Source: Pseudoflavonifractor intestinihominis
Lineage (GTDB): Bacteria; Bacillota; Clostridia; Oscillospirales; Oscillospiraceae
DNA: 64,000 bases
Assembly: GCF_040096055.1 (NCBI RefSeq)
Contig: NZ_JBBMFK010000019.1
Coordinates: 5,577-69,576 of the forward strand
Direction of reading: 5' to 3'
Under the pieces are notes generated by a model. That model was not told the origin of the DNA. It searched no databases and saw only the letters and a program-made list of their open reading frames with translations. The position numbers and the translations under genes were made by a program. Shown in pieces: positions 59,601 through 64,000 of the stretch. Numbering within the stretch: the stretch's first letter is position 1; each line of letters starts with the position of its first letter.

Positions 59601-60748
59601 AAAAAATCCTATTTATCAATGGGCATATGAACACAGGCGGTGTGGAAAAGTCCCTTTTGGATATTTTAAGGCGGCTTGATTATGACTGCTACGATGTAGA
59701 CCTGCTGCTTTTGGAGGAGTTGGGAGACTACGGAGCAGAGATCCCCTCAAACGTCCATATCCATGTAAAAAGCTTAAAAAACACCTATGGCCCTTTTTTA
59801 AAAAGTTTGATAACCTGTGTCAAAGTCCGGGACTGGTTCGGTTTGAAAATGCGGGTCATTTTTTTGCTGATGAAATTTGGAGGTCAAGAGCGCATTGCAC
59901 TCGCAAAAAAGCTTCTGACCGCAAACCAACACTATGATTATGTAATCGGATTTCGCCCGGGAATCTGCACGCAAATTGCGGCCTTTGCTGTTCACGCAGA
60001 AGGCAGGGCTACCTGGTGGCACCACGGTGAGATCAACGTGGAACGTCAGAGCTACCTGGAATGTGCCCAAGCCTGTGATAAGATTGTTGCGGTATCTCAT
60101 GCGTGCTCCAAAATGCTGGCAGATGCATTTCCAACGATCAGCAACAAACTAACCGTTATTCCCAATATGATAGACAAATCATGTATTCTCCAAAAGGCAG
60201 ATGAGTTTTGTCCGTACAGCCGAAAAGATGTCCATCAAATTGTAACGCTTTGCCGTCTGTCTCCAGAAAAGCACATTGAAAACGCTATTTTTGCAGCCCA
60301 AAAGCTCAAAGAGGCCGGCATTGCTTTTCAATGGCATCTGGTTGGAAGCGGGGTTGAAGAGGCGAAGCTCCGCAAAACAGCGGTAGCCGCAGGCGTTGCG
60401 GATATCTTCTTGTTTGAAGGGAATCAGACAAACCCTTATCCCTATTTAAAATATGCTGACCTATTCGTTCATCCCTCTTATGTCGAATCTCAGGGGATTG
60501 TTATATTAGAGGCCATGGCTTTGGGCATACCCTGTATTGTTACCAAATCACTTGGCCCCTGTGAGTTTATTCAAGATGGTGTCAATGGAATTTTGGCGGA
60601 ACAGACTCCCGAGTCGCTGGCGCAAAAAGTAAACGCAATACTAACCGACGCCCAACTGTATGCCCGCATTCAGCGTGGCAGCCATTGTCCCGAAAAGTTT
60701 TTTCCAGAATATACTATGTCTGGTATTGAACGGCTCTTTAGAGTTTAA
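59597..60748 (+). CDS. Glycosyltransferase family 4
   Basis: A 383-residue GT-B enzyme: ILFINGHMNTGGVEKSLLDILRRLDYD at the start, CRLSPEKHIENAIFAAQKLKEAG on the donor side and the ExxxE region VHPSYVESQGIVILEAMALGIPCIVT. It overlaps the previous gene by 4 nt. Its last 36 codons have a diverged second copy at 62685-62806. Confidence 0.9.
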   Translation: MKKILFINGHMNTGGVEKSLLDILRRLDYDCYDVDLLLLEELGDYGAEIPSNVHIHVKSLKNTYGPFLKSLITCVKVRDWFGLKMRVIFLLMKFGGQERIALAKKLLTANQHYDYVIGFRPGICTQIAAFAVHAEGRATWWHHGEINVERQSYLECAQACDKIVAVSHACSKMLADAFPTISNKLTVIPNMIDKSCILQKADEFCPYSRKDVHQIVTLCRLSPEKHIENAIFAAQKLKEAGIAFQWHLVGSGVEEAKLRKTAVAAGVADIFLFEGNQTNPYPYLKYADLFVHPSYVESQGIVILEAMALGIPCIVTKSLGPCEFIQDGVNGILAEQTPESLAQKVNAILTDAQLYARIQRGSHCPEKFFPEYTMSGIERLFRV

Positions 60749-60777
60749 TTTTAACAATCTTGGAGAAAATCTAGTTT

Positions 60778-62163
60778 ATGTTTACTAAAAAGCCAAAAAA
60801 TCAGGTTATGCAAGAGCATATATCCAAAAATTATCTATGTAAATCTATCATAAAATACATCCTAGCTGTAGCTATTTTTTTATTTCTCATATTAGTTATA
60901 TATATACATATATCTCCTACCGTTTCTCCTTCTTTGGGTACTACTAGGTTAAATATTGAGACCTATCTTGCCGGAAATAATCAGCCGACACATCCCTCTG
61001 TATATACATTTGATACTTCTTGGAATGGATATAAATATTGGATGGCTTACAGTCCCTACCCAAACGGAAATGGAGAGGAAGAGAATCCATGTATTGCAGT
61101 ATCTAATGATTTATATTACTGGGAGACACCCGGCACGTTGGCAAACCCAATTGCTGATAATGAAGAAACTGGCTGTGATGAACTAAAAGATCCTCATATC
61201 CTATATCGAAAAGATTTAGATCGAATCGAAGTTTGGTATTTAGGACGTCTCTCCCAACGGCTTGGCGGATCAGAGGACGATCATCTACTGTTGCTACGCA
61301 AATACTCTTTTGATGGAGTAACATGGAGCGACTATGAAATCATGACTGAAATAGATTATCTTTCTCCGTCTATCATTTGGGACGGAGAGAAATATCAAAT
61401 GTGGGCAATTGGATATGACCTCTATGGAACCAGTGGTACAATTAGCTATCAAGAGAGTAAGGACGGGTATAATTGGACAAATAAAACACTATGCAGTATA
61501 AACGGCGAAAATACTGGCATCAGTATTTGGCACGGATCAGTAACCGAATATAATGGGACATACTATATGTGTTTTATTGACAATAAAGGAAAGCAAAAAA
61601 TCTTTTGTTGTACAAGCTACGATGGCATTCAATTTTATAACGCTCAATCTATTATTGAAAACAACAAATTCTGGAGGAACCTTTATCGTCCATTCTTATG
61701 GTATGATGGAAATCAATATATTTGCATTTATGGCGTTGTAAATGCTGCAAACGAGTGGTATATCACTATGAGCAAAGGCACCTCACTTGATTGTTTAATA
61801 GGAATTAATCACGCTGATCTATCTAAAATGTATCCACTTACTGATTCTACAACGAATACACATAGCATGATGTATTATCTAAAAGCGATGTATCATGCTG
61901 TTAGAAATTATCTGCGTATAGAATTAATGCTTCTTGCTTTGATTGAAATCATCCTAATGCGTATACGTCCCAAGCTATATACTAGCAATAAATATTTTTT
62001 TATTTGTCAAATATTAAATATCTTTATTTCTGTGTACTGGATAGTCATAAAAATGCAATTATCCAAAATATTTAATTTGATAGCAGCTATATTTGCTATT
62101 TTAATTATAAATATTTCGATGTCTGCTCTTCTTAGTTGGGCAAAATTGTGCCATAGTCGGTAG
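60778..62163 (+). CDS. Membrane-anchored beta-propeller (GH43-like) protein
   Basis: A 461-residue protein with one N-terminal membrane helix (about residues 27-46), an extracellular part of about 310 residues and two hydrophobic segments near the C-terminus (about 380-400 and 405-455). The outer part has repeats of the form aromatic-x-Trp with an acidic turn (YKYWMAYSPYP, LYYWETPGTL, IEVWYLGRL, KYQMWAIGY, TYYMCFIDNKGK), as in five-bladed GH43/GH117-type propellers. A role in trimming or binding the polysaccharide is likely. No catalytic triad was assigned with confidence. Strongly AT-rich, thus recently acquired. Confidence 0.6.
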   Translation: MFTKKPKNQVMQEHISKNYLCKSIIKYILAVAIFLFLILVIYIHISPTVSPSLGTTRLNIETYLAGNNQPTHPSVYTFDTSWNGYKYWMAYSPYPNGNGEEENPCIAVSNDLYYWETPGTLANPIADNEETGCDELKDPHILYRKDLDRIEVWYLGRLSQRLGGSEDDHLLLLRKYSFDGVTWSDYEIMTEIDYLSPSIIWDGEKYQMWAIGYDLYGTSGTISYQESKDGYNWTNKTLCSINGENTGISIWHGSVTEYNGTYYMCFIDNKGKQKIFCCTSYDGIQFYNAQSIIENNKFWRNLYRPFLWYDGNQYICIYGVVNAANEWYITMSKGTSLDCLIGINHADLSKMYPLTDSTTNTHSMMYYLKAMYHAVRNYLRIELMLLALIEIILMRIRPKLYTSNKYFFICQILNIFISVYWIVIKMQLSKIFNLIAAIFAILIINISMSALLSWAKLCHSR

Positions 62164-62256
62164 TCACACTACTTAAGGTTACTATAACTAAGCACAGCAG
62201 CGAGAAGTCTTCTATTTTTATATCGACTTAGTTGTAATTTTAAGGAACGGTGAATT

Positions 62257-62694
62257 ATGAATATTGTACTGTATGGGAACGGCTCTAGTGGAAACCATGG
62301 GTGTGAAGCAATTATTCGAGGAACAGTAGCTTTACTTGGAGCCGAAAAAAATTCTTTTCGTATTCAATCCGCAGGACCGCAGGAAGATAAATCCTATGGT
62401 TTGGGATCGCTCGCTCAGATTTTTCCTGCCACGTGTGCGTATAAAAAAGGTTTCCTTTTTCTTAAAGCCTATCTCAAACTAAAATTAACCGGAAATTATA
62501 CTGATATGGATGGCTTGTCCTATCTGCCCGGAATTCGTCAGGCAAGCGTTGGAACGGACATTGCGCTTTCTGTCGGCGGCGATAACTATTGCTATGGTAG
62601 TACAGGAATTTATGGGCACCTGAACCAAGCTTACCGGAAAAACGGCATAAAAACTGCATTATGGGGGTGCTCTATCGAACCAAACGCAGTATAG
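62257..62694 (+). pseudogene. Truncated polysaccharide pyruvyl transferase
   Basis: The 145-residue frame has the family N-terminus (IVLYGNGSSGNHGCEAIIRGTVALLG) and the segment IALSVGGDNYCYG, but stops at less than half the usual length, where the sequence passes into a remnant of a glycosyltransferase gene. TAAGGAACGG precedes the ATG. A second copy of the same 5' end starts at 63906 and leaves the window, presumably the intact gene. Confidence 0.8.
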
Positions 62695-62806
62695 AAGTTT
62701 AACTGACGCTCAACTGTATGCCCACATTCAGCGTGGCAGCCGTTGTCCTGAAAAATTTTTGCCAGATCATATTATTGAAGAAATAGAGCAGCTTTTGGAA
62801 ATCTGA
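62685..62806 (+). pseudogene. 3' remnant of a family 4 glycosyltransferase
   Basis: The sequence is a diverged copy of the 3' end of the gene at 59597 (60640-60748): LTDAQLY-HIQRGS-CPEKF is shared, after which the tails differ. Only about 35 codons are left and no start is available. Confidence 0.8.
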
Positions 62807-62833
62807 CTTTATAAAATAAAGGGGCATAAATTT

Positions 62834-63868
62834 ATGTCAAAGCAAAAGCAGGATGAGCTAACGGTCTTAAGCGGTATTGCAATCTCATTTGTAATAATAA
62901 TTCACGCTTGCGCCTCGTGCCTTGGTTATCTTTTTCCCGGTAAAGAATATTCAGATACAGATATTTTTTTACGGACTTTATATAATTTCGTAATCTCAGC
63001 TGTTCCTATTTTCGTATTTATATCTGGCATAAAGTTTGCAATTCATGATACAGCAACTCCTTATTTGCTGCTGCTTAAAAAACGGTTACCTCGTGTTTTG
63101 ATGTCATTTTTTATAATTAATACATTTTTCTGGGCTATAGATTCTTTCATATGGATCAAAGAATTCTCTCCAATTCTATTATGTAAAACTTATATTTCCA
63201 GTTGGTTGGGAAATACTGTGGCCTATCCTTTGTGGTATATTCCCATGTACTGCTGTGTTATTATTATTTGCCCATTACTATACAAAGTAATCAGCAGTAG
63301 CTGGATTCGCTTTTCCCTATATTTGATAATTGGCCTCATGCAGCACTTACTTGCTTCTTTTTTCCCAATTTTAGATAAATATCCATTTGTATTTGTTTCG
63401 TACTTCATATTTTTTGAATTAGGAATTATAGTATATAAATATAGGTTCCTGCTTTCCCATAAGAAATCCCAAAATATTATATATGTTTTTTTATATGTAA
63501 TTTTGGTAACAATTCTTTCTATATTTCCCAATAGTGATTCTTTTTTCTGGAGTTCTTATGTCAGGTATATCTTATTTGGGCTTGGGGGAACACTAGTCTA
63601 CTATATAGTAGCGCTCTCGTTGAAAAAAAACAAATTACTAATATTTCTGGGACAAAATTCGTATCCCTTGTTTTTACTTCATGAACCTGTCATCGGGCGC
63701 TTTTGTGGAAAATTATTAAGCAAGTTTGGAATAGCACATTCTTTTGTCTTTGTGCCACTGTGGTTTATAGGAACTCTTATATTTACTTTATTACTAATTA
63801 AATTTTTCTGTCATATAAAAATAGATTCTCTTCTGTGGAAATTTTCACTTATGAAAAAATCCAGTTAG
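62834..63868 (+). CDS. Acyltransferase 3-family membrane protein
   Basis: A 344-residue protein with about ten hydrophobic segments. The first helix carries GIAISFVIIIHACASC with the family's catalytic-type His, and the fourth region has WYIPMYCCVIIICPLLY. These enzymes O-acetylate or succinylate surface glycans using cytosolic acyl-CoA. AAAGGGGC lies before the ATG. It sits between the two copies of the pyruvyltransferase start. Confidence 0.88.
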   Translation: MSKQKQDELTVLSGIAISFVIIIHACASCLGYLFPGKEYSDTDIFLRTLYNFVISAVPIFVFISGIKFAIHDTATPYLLLLKKRLPRVLMSFFIINTFFWAIDSFIWIKEFSPILLCKTYISSWLGNTVAYPLWYIPMYCCVIIICPLLYKVISSSWIRFSLYLIIGLMQHLLASFFPILDKYPFVFVSYFIFFELGIIVYKYRFLLSHKKSQNIIYVFLYVILVTILSIFPNSDSFFWSSYVRYILFGLGGTLVYYIVALSLKKNKLLIFLGQNSYPLFLLHEPVIGRFCGKLLSKFGIAHSFVFVPLWFIGTLIFTLLLIKFFCHIKIDSLLWKFSLMKKSS

Positions 63869-63905
63869 AAAAGTCGTTGTTTCAGAGAAAGGACTATTTT
63901 ACGCA

Positions 63906-64000
63906 ATGAACATTACGCTATACGGGAACGGCTCTAGTGGAAACCATGGGTGTGAAGCAATTATTCGAGGAACAGTAGCTTTACTTGGAGCCGAAAAAAA
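63906..64000 (+). CDS. Polysaccharide pyruvyl transferase, 5' part only (window edge)
   Basis: The ATG at 63906 opens the same N-terminus as the gene at 62257, and from 63924 to 64000 the DNA is identical to 62275-62351. The first six codons differ, so the repeat boundary lies within the gene. The remainder is outside the window; it is expected to attach a ketal pyruvate to a sugar of the surface polymer. Confidence 0.8.
   Translation, partial: MNITLYGNGSSGNHGCEAIIRGTVALLGAEK

Noticed and set aside
1..64000. tRNA or rRNA genes
   Set aside because: No cloverleaf with the TTCGA-type arm and no rRNA-like sequence was found on either strand by reading.

Overview
The window reads as the chromosome of a spore-lineage, strictly anaerobic Firmicute of the Clostridia, most like the high-GC gut Oscillospiraceae (Flavonifractor/Lawsonibacter type). 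This rests on the GC-rich housekeeping genes, spoIID and spoIIID homologues, a Rex-regulated adhE, an archaeal-type prolyl-tRNA synthetase, lipoprotein and promoter style, and Clostridia-type mobile genes. The genus is inferred from gene content only.

Layout. Positions 1-6520 (minus strand) are one molybdenum operon: a MoeA-like protein, moaC, moaA, a MOSC protein, mogA, a Mop molbindin, then modA, modB and modC (cut by the window edge). Two RNA leaders, one at the head and one in front of modA, share a GAAA-tetraloop hairpin and an 11-nt tetraloop receptor, and are probably Moco riboswitches. Positions 6600-30720 are mostly core genes: a lipoprotein, an amidase gene broken by one amber codon, adhE with two Rex-type operators, mnmE next to a DnaA-box cluster, an FAD oxidoreductase, a DUF5714/ABC-transporter/CobW group (cobW is frameshifted), spoIID, citrate synthase, a GNAT enzyme, an unpaired histidine kinase, a Zn-dependent phospholipase-like protein, proS, a MATE exporter and mgtE with a long leader.

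Positions 30801-43280 are a 12.4-kb integrative element inserted in the first 16 bases of ychF. Its right half (plus strand) carries MobC, a small Cys-rich protein, a replication initiator, a DnaC-like ATPase, Xis and a tyrosine integrase. Its left half (minus strand) carries an AbiE toxin-antitoxin pair, a type III restriction-modification system (mod, res) and a large serine recombinase. No relaxase is present, so it looks mobilizable at best. The old ychF promoter, ribosome site and start codon are stranded at the left end; the element supplies a new 5' flank at the right end.

Positions 43265-48360 hold ychF, a palindrome-rich spacer with a duplicated ychF tail, the ppk-ppx polyphosphate operon and a shortened spoIIID behind a sigma-E-like promoter. 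From 48383 to the end runs a polysaccharide locus on the plus strand: a PglE/PglC/PglD-like trio for an amino sugar on undecaprenyl phosphate, many glycosyltransferases, an EpsG-type polymerase, TagD and LicD for phosphoglycerol/phosphocholine-type decoration, an acyltransferase and pyruvyltransferase copies. GC content falls steadily towards the right end, where a membrane-anchored beta-propeller protein, truncated genes and a repeated pyruvyltransferase start show recent rearrangement.
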